Assembly (NCBI RefSeq): GCF_017948595.1
Contig: NZ_JAGFBV010000008.1
Location: 62,001-126,000, forward strand
DNA length: 64,000 nt
Direction: 5' to 3'
DNA from: Flavobacterium geliluteum
GTDB taxonomy: Bacteria > Bacteroidota > Bacteroidia > Flavobacteriales > Flavobacteriaceae
Part shown: positions 1 to 8,183 of the stretch, in pieces
How the letters are laid out: each line of letters begins with the position of its first letter
How positions within the stretch are numbered: position 1 is the first letter of the stretch
The notes under the pieces: generated by a model
Databases searched by the model: none
The model's input: only the letters and a program-made list of their open reading frames with translations
What the model was told of the DNA's origin: nothing
Translations under genes and position numbers: made by a program

Positions 1-243
1 ATGACAAGAGAAGAATTATTTGGAAAATTACAGGAAATATTTAGAGATATTTTTGATGACGAGTCACTTGAAATAACAGATTCAACAAATTCATCTGACA
101 TTGATGATTGGGATTCCATAAATCATATTAATCTAGTGGTTGCTATTGAAAAAGACATGAAAATAAAGTTTAGTTTTGAAGAACTTGCAGCACTCAAAAA
201 TGTAGGAGCCATGGTCGATTTAATGATGATTAAAGGAAAATAA
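1..243 (+). CDS. Acyl carrier protein
   Basis: An 80-residue acidic protein of the acyl carrier protein family. The phosphopantetheine attachment motif is DSI with Ser39, inside a DWDSINHINLVVAIE-like segment; most ACPs have DSL. It would carry an acyl chain as a thioester in the cytoplasm. Its neighbours are an acyltransferase, a MaoC-type hydratase and a FabG-type reductase, so it is probably dedicated to making an acyl decoration for a sugar rather than to bulk fatty acid synthesis. The ATG is the first base of the window, so an upstream start cannot be excluded, but the length and N-terminus fit a complete ACP. The family is clear; the substrate is inferred. Confidence 0.9.
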   Translation: MTREELFGKLQEIFRDIFDDESLEITDSTNSSDIDDWDSINHINLVVAIEKDMKIKFSFEELAALKNVGAMVDLMMIKGK

Positions 244-251
244 TTCTATTT

Positions 252-932
252 ATGGAAGTATTAGATAAAGAATATACTGCATTTAAGAAAACAGTTTCAA
301 ATGATTATCCATATGAGCTATCCATAGATGATAATGAATTATTTCCTATCTTTAAAAAAACGCATAATGCTATTTGTGAACAACATTCGAGAATAAATAA
401 TAAATTTTTCTCTAATGATGGAAAAGGTATTATAGACTTTAAATTTCTAGATCATTACCTAATATTCTGTTATAGAGTAGCAAATTATATCTATAAGAAT
501 AGCGGAAATTTATTATTAGCAGAAGCAATTTATTACTCATCACGAATAAGAACATCTACAGACCTATATTATACAGCAGAAATCGGTGATTATTTTATTC
601 CTGGACATAGTATAGGGACTGTTATGGATTCAAGAGCAAAGTATGGTGAACTTTTTAAAATTTATAATGGAGTCCATATAGGACCATATAATATTCAGGG
701 AGTGGAGCCAAAGGATTGGAAACATCCAAGATTTGGAAACGCTGTAACTTTGCTGGCAAATACTTCAGTTTATGGAGATACAGAAATTGGAGACAATGTA
801 ATTGTAGGCGTTGGAGCTGTTATTGTTAATGAAAAAATACCTTCAAATTGCATTGTTATGGGGCAAAGCCCTAGATTATTCGTATTGCCAATTAATGTTA
901 GTAATTTTGATTTGTTAAATAAACATAATTAA
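252..932 (+). CDS. Hexapeptide-repeat acyltransferase, serine acetyltransferase-like
   Basis: A 226-residue protein with an alpha-helical N-terminal half and a left-handed beta-helix C-terminal half (about residues 110-210), with hexapeptide turns such as TEIGDNVIVGVGAVIV. The architecture resembles CysE-type serine acetyltransferases. The His-containing catalytic segment of true CysE is not evident (MDSRAKYG occupies that region), so cysteine synthesis is doubtful. It starts 8 bases after the ACP stop and is followed 5 bases later by the hydratase gene, so it probably belongs to the same acyl-transfer module. It may move an acyl group from the carrier protein to a sugar or intermediate. Fold confident, substrate unknown. 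Confidence 0.7.
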   Translation: MEVLDKEYTAFKKTVSNDYPYELSIDDNELFPIFKKTHNAICEQHSRINNKFFSNDGKGIIDFKFLDHYLIFCYRVANYIYKNSGNLLLAEAIYYSSRIRTSTDLYYTAEIGDYFIPGHSIGTVMDSRAKYGELFKIYNGVHIGPYNIQGVEPKDWKHPRFGNAVTLLANTSVYGDTEIGDNVIVGVGAVIVNEKIPSNCIVMGQSPRLFVLPINVSNFDLLNKHN

Positions 933-937
933 GTGAG

Positions 938-1357
938 ATGCAAGAATATTTATTTTCAGATATTAAAATAGGGTTAAAACATTCTTTTGAAGCCGAAATA
1001 GATGAATCCCGAATGGAGAAATTTCTTGAAATTTCGGGAGATAATAATCCAATGCATATAGATGGAGAATATGCAAAGTCTAAAGGAATGATTGATCGGG
1101 TAGTTTATGGAATGCTTACTTCTTCATTTTACTCAACTTTAGTAGGTGTTTATTTGCCTGGAAAATTCGCTTTATTACATTCAATCGAAGTGCAGTTTAC
1201 AAAACCAGTTTTTATTGGAGATAAACTTACTGTAATTGGTGAAGTTTCTTCAGTAAATGAAATGTTTCATCAGATTGAGGTAAAAGCCTATATTTTGAAT
1301 CAAAATTCAGAAAAAATATCAAGAGCAAAAATTAAAATTGGATTAGTAAATGGATAA
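938..1357 (+). CDS. MaoC-like (R)-specific hydratase/dehydratase
   Basis: A 139-residue hot-dog-fold protein of the MaoC dehydratase family. The hydratase-2 motif is visible as SGDNNPMHID, placing the catalytic pair at about Asp35 and His40. Such enzymes interconvert trans-2-enoyl and 3-hydroxyacyl thioesters on CoA or ACP. Placed between an ACP, an acyltransferase and a FabG-like reductase, it probably processes a short 3-hydroxyacyl chain in a dedicated pathway. Its end overlaps the next gene by 8 bases, indicating translational coupling. The family is confident; chain length and carrier are unknown. Confidence 0.85.
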   Translation: MQEYLFSDIKIGLKHSFEAEIDESRMEKFLEISGDNNPMHIDGEYAKSKGMIDRVVYGMLTSSFYSTLVGVYLPGKFALLHSIEVQFTKPVFIGDKLTVIGEVSSVNEMFHQIEVKAYILNQNSEKISRAKIKIGLVNG

Positions 1358-2078
1358 TATCATATTTATTACAGGTGCATCTTCAGATATTGGCGAGACA
1401 CTAATTAAAAGTCTAACAGAAGATTGTATAATTATAGCTCATTACAATAGCAACGATAAAAGATTGGTGGAGTTGCAAAAAGAGACTAAAAACAAGATTG
1501 TTCCTATACAAGCTGATTTTTCTTCTAATGAAAGTATAATTGAAATGCTTGATAAGATTGAATCTGAAATAGGTGTGCCTAATAAAATCATACATTTAGC
1601 AGCACCTAAGTTTGAGAATTTACGATTTAAAGATGTTAATTGGAATAATTTTCAAAATGAAATAAATGTAAGTTTAGGGTCAATTACTTTAATATTAAAT
1701 CGGTTTTTACCAAAAATGGCTTTGCAAAAAAGAGGTAGAGTTGTAACTATTTTATCGAGTGTTGTGTTAGGTGTTCCTCCTAAAGCATTAACCCAATATA
1801 CCACGGTAAAATATGCACTTTTAGGATTAATGAAAGCATTAGCATCTGAATATGCAGATAAAAAAATTACAGTAAATTGTATATCACCTTCAATGGTTGA
1901 AACTCAATTTTTATCTCAAATAAACGAACGAATAGTTGAGTTAGCTGCGGAATCACATCCATTAAAGAGAAACGCCAATGTTTTAGATATTATTCCTAGC
2001 ATATTGATGCTTATGTCAGATGATTCCGCTTATATAAATGGGGTTAATATTCCAATTACAGGTGGAAGTAATTTCTAA
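1350..2078 (+). CDS. SDR-family 3-oxoacyl-ACP reductase-like protein
   Basis: A 242-residue classical short-chain dehydrogenase. It has the TGASSDIG cofactor loop at residues 8-15 and the catalytic YTTVK (Tyr150, Lys154) preceded by LSSVV with the catalytic Ser. It ends in the usual GGSNF-type tail. The closest functional model is FabG, which reduces 3-oxoacyl-ACP to 3-hydroxyacyl-ACP using NADPH. Together with the ACP and MaoC-like genes it could build a hydroxyacyl group. No condensing enzyme (KAS) is present in the window, so that step must be encoded upstream or elsewhere. A sugar reductase role is possible but less likely given the neighbours. Confidence 0.8.
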   Translation: MDNIIFITGASSDIGETLIKSLTEDCIIIAHYNSNDKRLVELQKETKNKIVPIQADFSSNESIIEMLDKIESEIGVPNKIIHLAAPKFENLRFKDVNWNNFQNEINVSLGSITLILNRFLPKMALQKRGRVVTILSSVVLGVPPKALTQYTTVKYALLGLMKALASEYADKKITVNCISPSMVETQFLSQINERIVELAAESHPLKRNANVLDIIPSILMLMSDDSAYINGVNIPITGGSNF

Positions 2079-2082
2079 CAAT

Positions 2083-3090
2083 ATGAGTATTTCTTTAGCT
2101 TCGCTAAGTGATATTAATGAAATTATGTCATTTATTAATTTAGAATGGAAAGAAGGACATATTTTGGCAAAGAATCAAGATTTTTTTAAATACGAACACA
2201 AAAGTAAGGATCAAATAAATTTTGTTATTTCAAAAGACGAAAATATGAAAATTAATGGAGTACTTGGTTTTATACCCAGTGCTTTAGAGGAAGATAGTGA
2301 TATTTGTACTGTAATTTGGAAAGTATCTAAAAACAATCAAAATCCGATATTAGGTATTCAATTATTACAATTTTTACAAAAAAAAAAAGGTGTAAGAATA
2401 ATTTTAAGTGTTGGTATTAATAAAAAAACAATCGGAATATATAAATATCTGGGAATTTATACAGATTCACTTAATCAGTTTGTAATGATTAATAAAAATA
2501 TTCAAGATTTTAAGATTGCAAAAGTTAATAAATTAAAAGACTTCGATGATATTTCTGTTTCCTTCGATCTAAATTATAAAATTAAATTGGTAAAGCGAGA
2601 GTTTGATTTGTCAGATTTTAATTTTGAAGAATACAGACAAAATATTCCCTTTAAAAACAAGAAATATTTTTACAAAAGATATTTTGAACATCCTATATAT
2701 CAATATTCTGTTTATGGCGCTTATTTTAATGATAAGCTTTCGGGGCTAATTGTAACAAGAGTACAATCCTACAATGAGTCCAAAGTATTGAGAATCGTTG
2801 ATTTTATAGGAGAAGAAAATTGTTTATTAAGTTTTGGTAATTTTTTTTCAGAATTAATAGTTAAGAAGGGGTATGAGTATGCCGATTTTTATTGCTTTGG
2901 TTTGCATCAAGACCTTTTAAATAATGCAGGATTTTATCTAATAGATCCTTCTGAGGAAGACTTAATAATACCAAATTATTTTTCTCCTTATTTACTAAAA
3001 AATATTCCTATTTATTTTTTTGCTGATACTAACAAAATTGAATCCCTGAGGCTTTTTAAAGCAGATGGAGATCAAGACAGACCAAATTAA
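2083..3090 (+). CDS. GNAT-like acyltransferase, polysaccharide-locus type
   Basis: A 335-residue protein read from ATG 2083, four bases after the preceding stop; an in-frame ATG at 2038 lies inside the upstream reductase gene and is less likely. The N-terminal 140 residues resemble an acyl-CoA N-acyltransferase (GNAT) fold, and the C-terminal half looks like a second, divergent copy. No clear acetyl-CoA loop is recognisable, so the call rests on overall character. The C-terminus reads KADGDQDRPN, which I associate from memory with amino-sugar acyltransferases next to nonulosonate or 4-amino-sugar genes. It may attach the acyl group made by the preceding genes to an amino sugar. Confidence 0.55.
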   Translation: MSISLASLSDINEIMSFINLEWKEGHILAKNQDFFKYEHKSKDQINFVISKDENMKINGVLGFIPSALEEDSDICTVIWKVSKNNQNPILGIQLLQFLQKKKGVRIILSVGINKKTIGIYKYLGIYTDSLNQFVMINKNIQDFKIAKVNKLKDFDDISVSFDLNYKIKLVKREFDLSDFNFEEYRQNIPFKNKKYFYKRYFEHPIYQYSVYGAYFNDKLSGLIVTRVQSYNESKVLRIVDFIGEENCLLSFGNFFSELIVKKGYEYADFYCFGLHQDLLNNAGFYLIDPSEEDLIIPNYFSPYLLKNIPIYFFADTNKIESLRLFKADGDQDRPN

Positions 3091-3095
3091 AAAAA

Positions 3096-4070
3096 ATGCA
3101 AGATATAAGTGTAATAATGTACCATTATGTACGAAAAATAAAAAACTCTCAGTTTTCTGAAATTAAAGGGCTTGAAACGGAACTCTTTCGGGAACAATTG
3201 AAATTTCTTAAAAAACATTACAATTTTGTGACAACAGAAGAAGTAATAGATAGTGTTTATAACAATTATAAATTACCAACAAAATCGGTTTTACTTACTT
3301 TTGATGATGGCTATGTTGATCATTATAATAATGTATTTCCAATTCTTCAAGAGTATGGTGTCCAAGGAAGCTTTTATATTCCTGTAAAGGCAGTTAGAGA
3401 TCACAAAATGCTAGATGTAAATAAAATACATTTTATATTGGCGGCAGTGTCTGATAAAAATAAAATTATTTTTGATATTAAACTTTTAATTAATAAATAT
3501 AAAATAGAATATAATCTTCAAGATTTTGACTATTATTATAAAAAACTTGCAGTTGAGTGGAGACATGACACAGCTGAAGTTATTTTTATAAAGAGACTGT
3601 TACAAGTAGAACTTGCTGAAGATATTAGAGGGCAAATTGTAGATTTTTTGTTTAGTAAGTATTTGGAAGTTAACGAGAATGAATTTGCTAAAGAATTGTA
3701 TTTGAATGAAACTCAGGTTAAGGAAATGTTGAATGGAGGCATGCATATAGGATGTCACGGATATAATCATTTTTGGTGGAATAGATTGGAGCCTGAAGAA
3801 CTTGAAAAAGAAATAGATTTGTCATTGGATTTCTTAAACGAAATGGGCGTAGATATCTCCAATTGGACAGCGGCATATCCTTATGGGTCTTATAGTAAGG
3901 AAGTTGAGAAATTATTAAGAGAAAAAAAATGCAAGTTAGCTTTTACTTCAGAAGTCAATCTTGCAAATACATCTGTAGAATCAAGTTTATTAATGGGTAG
4001 GTTAGACACAAATAATATTGCCAAAAATGCAAATGAAATACCAAATGAGTGGTTTGAAAAATCATCTTAA
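3096..4070 (+). CDS. Polysaccharide deacetylase (NodB-type)
   Basis: A 324-residue cytoplasmic or peripheral protein with a NodB homology domain. It has the TFDDGY motif (Asp70 and Asp71, catalytic base and metal ligand) and the HxxxH metal motif CHGYNH (His221, His225). A roughly 100-residue helical insertion separates the two motifs. The family (carbohydrate esterase 4) removes N-acetyl groups from sugars. It starts 5 bases after the GNAT-like gene and is the last gene before a terminator-like hairpin. It could expose an amino group for re-acylation by its neighbours. No signal peptide is visible, so it likely acts on a cytoplasmic or lipid-linked intermediate. Confidence 0.85.
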   Translation: MQDISVIMYHYVRKIKNSQFSEIKGLETELFREQLKFLKKHYNFVTTEEVIDSVYNNYKLPTKSVLLTFDDGYVDHYNNVFPILQEYGVQGSFYIPVKAVRDHKMLDVNKIHFILAAVSDKNKIIFDIKLLINKYKIEYNLQDFDYYYKKLAVEWRHDTAEVIFIKRLLQVELAEDIRGQIVDFLFSKYLEVNENEFAKELYLNETQVKEMLNGGMHIGCHGYNHFWWNRLEPEELEKEIDLSLDFLNEMGVDISNWTAAYPYGSYSKEVEKLLREKKCKLAFTSEVNLANTSVESSLLMGRLDTNNIAKNANEIPNEWFEKSS

Positions 4071-4094
4071 ATAAAAGTATACTCTTTTATTTAA
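4067..4094 (+). terminator. AT-rich hairpin, likely terminator of the acyl module
   Basis: Perfect 11-bp inverted repeat TTAAATAAAAG (4067-4077) and CTTTTATTTAA (4084-4094) with a 6-base loop. It begins in the stop codon of the deacetylase gene. The stem is AT-rich, as is common here. The 97-base gap that follows has no gene and precedes the next transcription block. Confidence 0.5.
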
Positions 4095-4167
4095 TTATAG
4101 GTCTAAAAAATTGCTGCTCTTTCTATAGTAATTAATATACCAAAATACCCGCGTTTTTTTATAAAAT

Positions 4168-5355
4168 ATGAAATTTAAGAAAGTTGTTTATATCCGTTAT
4201 TTTCCTTTAACTAAGGCCATTTATACGGATTTGTACTTTAAGGAATTGATGGAAAATAATATTCAAGTCGAATATTTGGATGTAACTACTTTGTTTTATC
4301 CTGATAGAGTTAGAACAGAGGCTTTTGAATTTGCAGGTACTGTGAAAATTGTTTCCTACAAGCAACTCTATCACTATCTGAAAGAGCAATATAATGACAA
4401 TGTGTTATATATTTCTATAATGACCTTCGAGGGGCGTGTTTTTAGACTATTTAGGCTGTTTACAAAGTTTAATCTCAATTTAGGAGTATTTGCCAGAGGA
4501 GTTTTTCCTAGTAATGCTGAACCCGGTAAGAGGTCTAAAATTACAAGAATTATTAGGGCTATAAGTTTCAAAAGAGTTACAGATTTTTGTGCTAACAAAA
4601 TTACCTTACTTGCTAAAAAATTAAACGTTATAAAATCGTATGATTATATTTTTAAAGCGGGAGAGTATGGCTATTTTGGACTTGGTATAGGGAATGAGAT
4701 TGACTATCAAAAAGCAAAAATAATTGAAGTTAATACAGTTGATTATGATCAGTTTTTAATTCATAGAAAATTACTGCCAGTAAATAATGAAGAATATATC
4801 GTTTTTTTAGACCAATATTTGCCTTTTCACCCGGATGCTAGCTATTTTAAGATAAAAACAGTAGAACCAGAACCTTATTTTAAGGAAGTAAATGGTTTTT
4901 TTGATCGATTAGAATTGGCAACAGGGATGAAAGTGATTATTGCCGCACATCCTAAAGCAGAACGATATAAAGAATTTAACCCATACAATAACAGAGCCAT
5001 TTTTTTTAATCAGTCAAATGATCTGGTAAAAGAAGCTTCCTTGGTTTTAACACATGCTAGTACAGCAGTTTGCTTTCCTATCTGTTATAATAAAAACTTT
5101 GTTTTACTGGTTAGTGACTATCTTAATCAGGTATTGCCACAATTTTTAGTAGTTGCTCAATCATTGGCTAATTCTTGCGGTGCAGCTATAATTGCAATGG
5201 ATTCCGCAGAGAAAATACATATTCCCGAATTAATAAATTTAAATAAATACAACGATTTCAAATACAAATATTTAACCTCTAAAAAAAACGAAGACCAATT
5301 GTCGAAAGATATTTTTATACACTTTTTGAAAACAGGCTGTCAATCTCCTAACTAA
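4168..5355 (+). CDS. Putative GT-B-type glycosyltransferase of unknown specificity
   Basis: A 395-residue soluble protein that I do not assign to a named family. The C-terminal half has features of nucleotide-sugar-binding GT-B proteins: a strand followed by AAHPKAERY, then LVKEASLVLTHASTAVCFPI, a pattern seen in capsule transferases of the polysialyltransferase and CDP-glycerol transferase type. The N-terminal half (KVVYIRYFPLTKAIY) could be the acceptor domain. It is the first gene after the hairpin and sits 4 bases upstream of the Wzx flippase. Because the window also predicts CMP-sialic acid, this orphan GT-B protein is one candidate for an unrecognised sialyltransferase, but that is speculation. 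Confidence 0.5.
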   Translation: MKFKKVVYIRYFPLTKAIYTDLYFKELMENNIQVEYLDVTTLFYPDRVRTEAFEFAGTVKIVSYKQLYHYLKEQYNDNVLYISIMTFEGRVFRLFRLFTKFNLNLGVFARGVFPSNAEPGKRSKITRIIRAISFKRVTDFCANKITLLAKKLNVIKSYDYIFKAGEYGYFGLGIGNEIDYQKAKIIEVNTVDYDQFLIHRKLLPVNNEEYIVFLDQYLPFHPDASYFKIKTVEPEPYFKEVNGFFDRLELATGMKVIIAAHPKAERYKEFNPYNNRAIFFNQSNDLVKEASLVLTHASTAVCFPICYNKNFVLLVSDYLNQVLPQFLVVAQSLANSCGAAIIAMDSAEKIHIPELINLNKYNDFKYKYLTSKKNEDQLSKDIFIHFLKTGCQSPN

Positions 5356-5359
5356 AGAA

Positions 5360-6910
5360 ATGAAACAATTCCTGAAAATTTACTTATGGCAATTCATTTC
5401 TATTCTATTTAATTTTGCTGCCATTTTTGTAGTTACTCCTTATCTTTCTTCTAATCAAACTATATACGGAATTTATACGCTTATTGTGGCGGCCTATATG
5501 TTTTTGTCTTATGCCGATTTTGGATTTTTGGGCGCAGGAATGAAATTTGCTTCGGAGTGTTATGCCCGCAAAGATTTAAAACAAGAAATTAAAATAATAG
5601 GATTCACCGGATTCATTTTTTTAGTATTTGTGCTGGTATATGCTTTGGGCGTTTTTTTTCTTTCTTTTAAACCCGAAATCTTGGTTAAGAGTTTAGCGAA
5701 TGCTGAAGAACGATCAATAGCGAGTAATCTTCTTTTAATATTAGCTTTATTTTGCCCTGTCTTTGTTATGCAAAGAATTGTTCAAATAATATTTGCTGTA
5801 CGTTTAAGAGATTACGTTTTTCAAAGGATTTTTATAGTAGCTAATGCTATAAAAATTGTTTTTGCCATGATTTTCTTTAGTCATAAAAGCTATCCAATTG
5901 TTGGTTATTTTCTTTTCTCGCAAATATGTACTTTGATAGCTGTTTTGTTGGGTTTGTATCTTGCCAAAAAGAGATTTGGATATAACTTTAAACTTTTCTT
6001 CGGATATTTTAAGTTTTCTAAAGAAATATATGAAAAAACAAAAAAATTGGCCTTTGTTTCCATATTTCTTACTCTTTGCTGGATTTTATATTATGAATTA
6101 GACCCTTTTGTGATTTCAAGACTATTAGGAGCAAAACAGCTGGCAATTTTTGCAATCGGTTTTACATTAATGGAATATTTTAGAGGCGTTTTTGGAATCA
6201 TTTTCAGTCCTTTTACGGCAAAGTTTAATCATTTTGTTGGTTTAAAAGATTTTAATGGCTTGCACGTTTTCTTTAACAAAGTTTTGGTTCTTGCTCTACC
6301 TTTAACCGTTTTTCCAGTTTTGGCAGTTTCCATAACTATAAAAAATTTTATTTTTTGCTGGGTTGGAAACCAATATGCCGATTCTGTACCAATTGCCCAG
6401 GTATTGGTTTTAAGTTTTTTATTTAGTTTTTTATCATCACCTACCGGAATTTTGATAATGGCTTATGAGCGCGCAAAACTGCTGTATATTACTAATGCTC
6501 TTTTACCAATAATTTATTGGTTGGGTGTATTTATAGCTTTTAAATTCATTGGTTTACAGGTTTTTGCAGATTTTAAAGTTGCTGCTTTTTTTGTGGTCGC
6601 TATTGTTTATCTGAATATAATTGTAAAACTTTTGAAATTGAAATTTTGGCCTTTTTTGTGGAAATTAGTTTCGCCTGCAATATTGCCGATCTTGTTTATT
6701 GTATCAGCAACATTACTGACAAAATCATATCTTCCTCTTGAAAAGAATAAAATAAATTTGTTGGTTTATTTTATATACAATGGAATAATAATTTTATTTG
6801 CGATTATTGCTTATTATTTTTCCTGCTTTGAGTATAGAAAAAGTATGAATTCAATATTTGCTCCTATTTTCAATAAAATATCTGAACGTAATAGTAAAAA
6901 ATATAGATAA
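5360..6910 (+). CDS. wzx: Wzx-type oligosaccharide flippase
   Basis: A 516-residue, almost wholly hydrophobic inner-membrane protein with about 12-14 transmembrane segments, starting with LWQFISILFNFAAIFVV. It has the MATE/MOP (polysaccharide transporter) character of Wzx flippases, which turn undecaprenyl-linked repeat units to the periplasmic face. Length is slightly above the usual 420-500. The stop overlaps the next start by one base (TAATG). Its presence with a Wzy-like polymerase in the same block supports a Wzx/Wzy-dependent polymer. The family is confident; which repeat unit it moves is unknown. Confidence 0.88.
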   Translation: MKQFLKIYLWQFISILFNFAAIFVVTPYLSSNQTIYGIYTLIVAAYMFLSYADFGFLGAGMKFASECYARKDLKQEIKIIGFTGFIFLVFVLVYALGVFFLSFKPEILVKSLANAEERSIASNLLLILALFCPVFVMQRIVQIIFAVRLRDYVFQRIFIVANAIKIVFAMIFFSHKSYPIVGYFLFSQICTLIAVLLGLYLAKKRFGYNFKLFFGYFKFSKEIYEKTKKLAFVSIFLTLCWILYYELDPFVISRLLGAKQLAIFAIGFTLMEYFRGVFGIIFSPFTAKFNHFVGLKDFNGLHVFFNKVLVLALPLTVFPVLAVSITIKNFIFCWVGNQYADSVPIAQVLVLSFLFSFLSSPTGILIMAYERAKLLYITNALLPIIYWLGVFIAFKFIGLQVFADFKVAAFFVVAIVYLNIIVKLLKLKFWPFLWKLVSPAILPILFIVSATLLTKSYLPLEKNKINLLVYFIYNGIIILFAIIAYYFSCFEYRKSMNSIFAPIFNKISERNSKKYR

Positions 6911-7593
6911 TGATTTTTCTGGTTTTTTTCAAAAGATCTTTAATGAGTTTGTATATAATTTTTAATGAGGCTTTTGCTTTAGTAAAGCTTCAAAAAAAAT
7001 ATCCAACTTGTGCTTTTTACTCAGGTGCGAAGATTTCAAATACAGTATTTGGGAATTATAATGTTATTTTTAATGACGTTTTGATAGACTCTTGTAGTAT
7101 TGGGGATCACTCTTATATTCAAAAAAGGTCAACAATATTTAATACCGATATTGGAAAATTTTGTTCTATTGCATCAGGTGTTAGTTTAGGTCCTGGAATT
7201 CACAAAACAGATGGAGTGAGTACACATCCTGTTTTTTATCTTAATAATACACCACTTATAAAAAAGTTCAGTGATAAAGATTTATTGATTTCGTCAAAAA
7301 AAACCACGATTGGCCATGATGTTTGGATTGGAGAAAAAGCAATTGTTTTGGACGGTGTGACTATTGGAACCGGGGCAATTATCGCAGCAGGTTCAGTAGT
7401 TACAAAAGATGTTGCGCCTTACGTTATTGTTGGTGGAGTTCCGGCAAAGCAAATTAAATATCGATTTGAAGAAAAAGAAATAGATTTGCTTTTAAAATCG
7501 GAATGGTGGGATTATCCTGAGGATTGGCTTGCAAAGAATTGTAAGTCATTTAATAATATCAATGAGTTTTTAAGTAATATGCCAAAAAAATGA
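6910..7593 (+). CDS. CatB/WbbJ-type O-acetyltransferase
   Basis: A 227-residue hexapeptide-repeat acetyltransferase. It has left-handed beta-helix turns through the middle, a segment GPGIHKTDGVSTHPVF typical of the xenobiotic (CatB-like) branch, and the terminal coil region GTGAIIAAGSVVTKDV followed by GGVPAKQIKYRF. These enzymes transfer acetyl from acetyl-CoA to a sugar hydroxyl. The start overlaps the flippase stop by one base. The first 20 residues are hydrophobic (MIFLVFFKRSLMSLYIIF), suggesting membrane association. The next gene is a second enzyme of the same fold, so two positions on the repeat unit may be acetylated. Confidence 0.85.
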   Translation: MIFLVFFKRSLMSLYIIFNEAFALVKLQKKYPTCAFYSGAKISNTVFGNYNVIFNDVLIDSCSIGDHSYIQKRSTIFNTDIGKFCSIASGVSLGPGIHKTDGVSTHPVFYLNNTPLIKKFSDKDLLISSKKTTIGHDVWIGEKAIVLDGVTIGTGAIIAAGSVVTKDVAPYVIVGGVPAKQIKYRFEEKEIDLLLKSEWWDYPEDWLAKNCKSFNNINEFLSNMPKK

Positions 7594-8171
7594 TAGAGTA
7601 CTTAAAGAGAATCCCTAATCTTTTCTATTTTATATTTAATTTTTTTAAATATAAAAAGTTGAACATAAGGGCAGTGCTTTTCCTTTCTACAAAAGTTCAA
7701 GGTAAAAAATACATATCTATTGGTCGCAACTCAGTTGTCCAAAGAGGAGGCTGGTTATTAGCTTTAAAAATTGATAACGAAAATCCAATACTTTCAATCG
7801 GAGACAATTGTGCTATAGGGGATTATTGCCATGTCATATCCGTAAGAAAAGTAGTTTTTGAGAACGATGTATTAGTAGCTAACAATGTTTATATATCAGA
7901 TAATCTTCATGATTATGAAAATATAAATATTCCTATAAAAGATCAGGCTGTAAAATTTAAAAGAGAAGTAGTTTTGCAATCCGGTTGCTGGATTGGTGAA
8001 AACGTATGCATTATAGGTGCAAGTGTTGGTAAAAACAGTGTTATTGGAGCAAATTCTGTTGTAACAAGTGATATTGGAGATTATTGTATTGCAGTAGGTA
8101 GTCCCGCAAAAGTGATAAAAAAATACGACTTAAAGTCTGAAAAATGGCTTTCAGTAAATGCAAATAATTAA
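7590..8171 (+). CDS. Second hexapeptide-repeat O-acetyltransferase
   Basis: A 193-residue left-handed beta-helix acyltransferase starting in an ATGA overlap with the preceding acetyltransferase. Visible features are GDNCAIGDYCHVIS, an ISDNLHDYENINIPI segment holding the likely active-site His, GCWIGENVCIIGASVG and the C-terminal VGSPAKVIKKYD. The LHDY form is typical of WcaF/NodL/LacA-like sugar O-acetyltransferases. The overlapping pair suggests the two are made together and act on the same glycan. Substrate cannot be read from sequence. Confidence 0.85.
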   Translation: MIEYLKRIPNLFYFIFNFFKYKKLNIRAVLFLSTKVQGKKYISIGRNSVVQRGGWLLALKIDNENPILSIGDNCAIGDYCHVISVRKVVFENDVLVANNVYISDNLHDYENINIPIKDQAVKFKREVVLQSGCWIGENVCIIGASVGKNSVIGANSVVTSDIGDYCIAVGSPAKVIKKYDLKSEKWLSVNANN

Positions 8172-8183
8172 TTATAATTTATA

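Noticed and set aside
4071..4167. Searched for a promoter in the gap before the GT-B-like gene
   Set aside because: No TAnnTTTG box was found; only the hairpin is supported.
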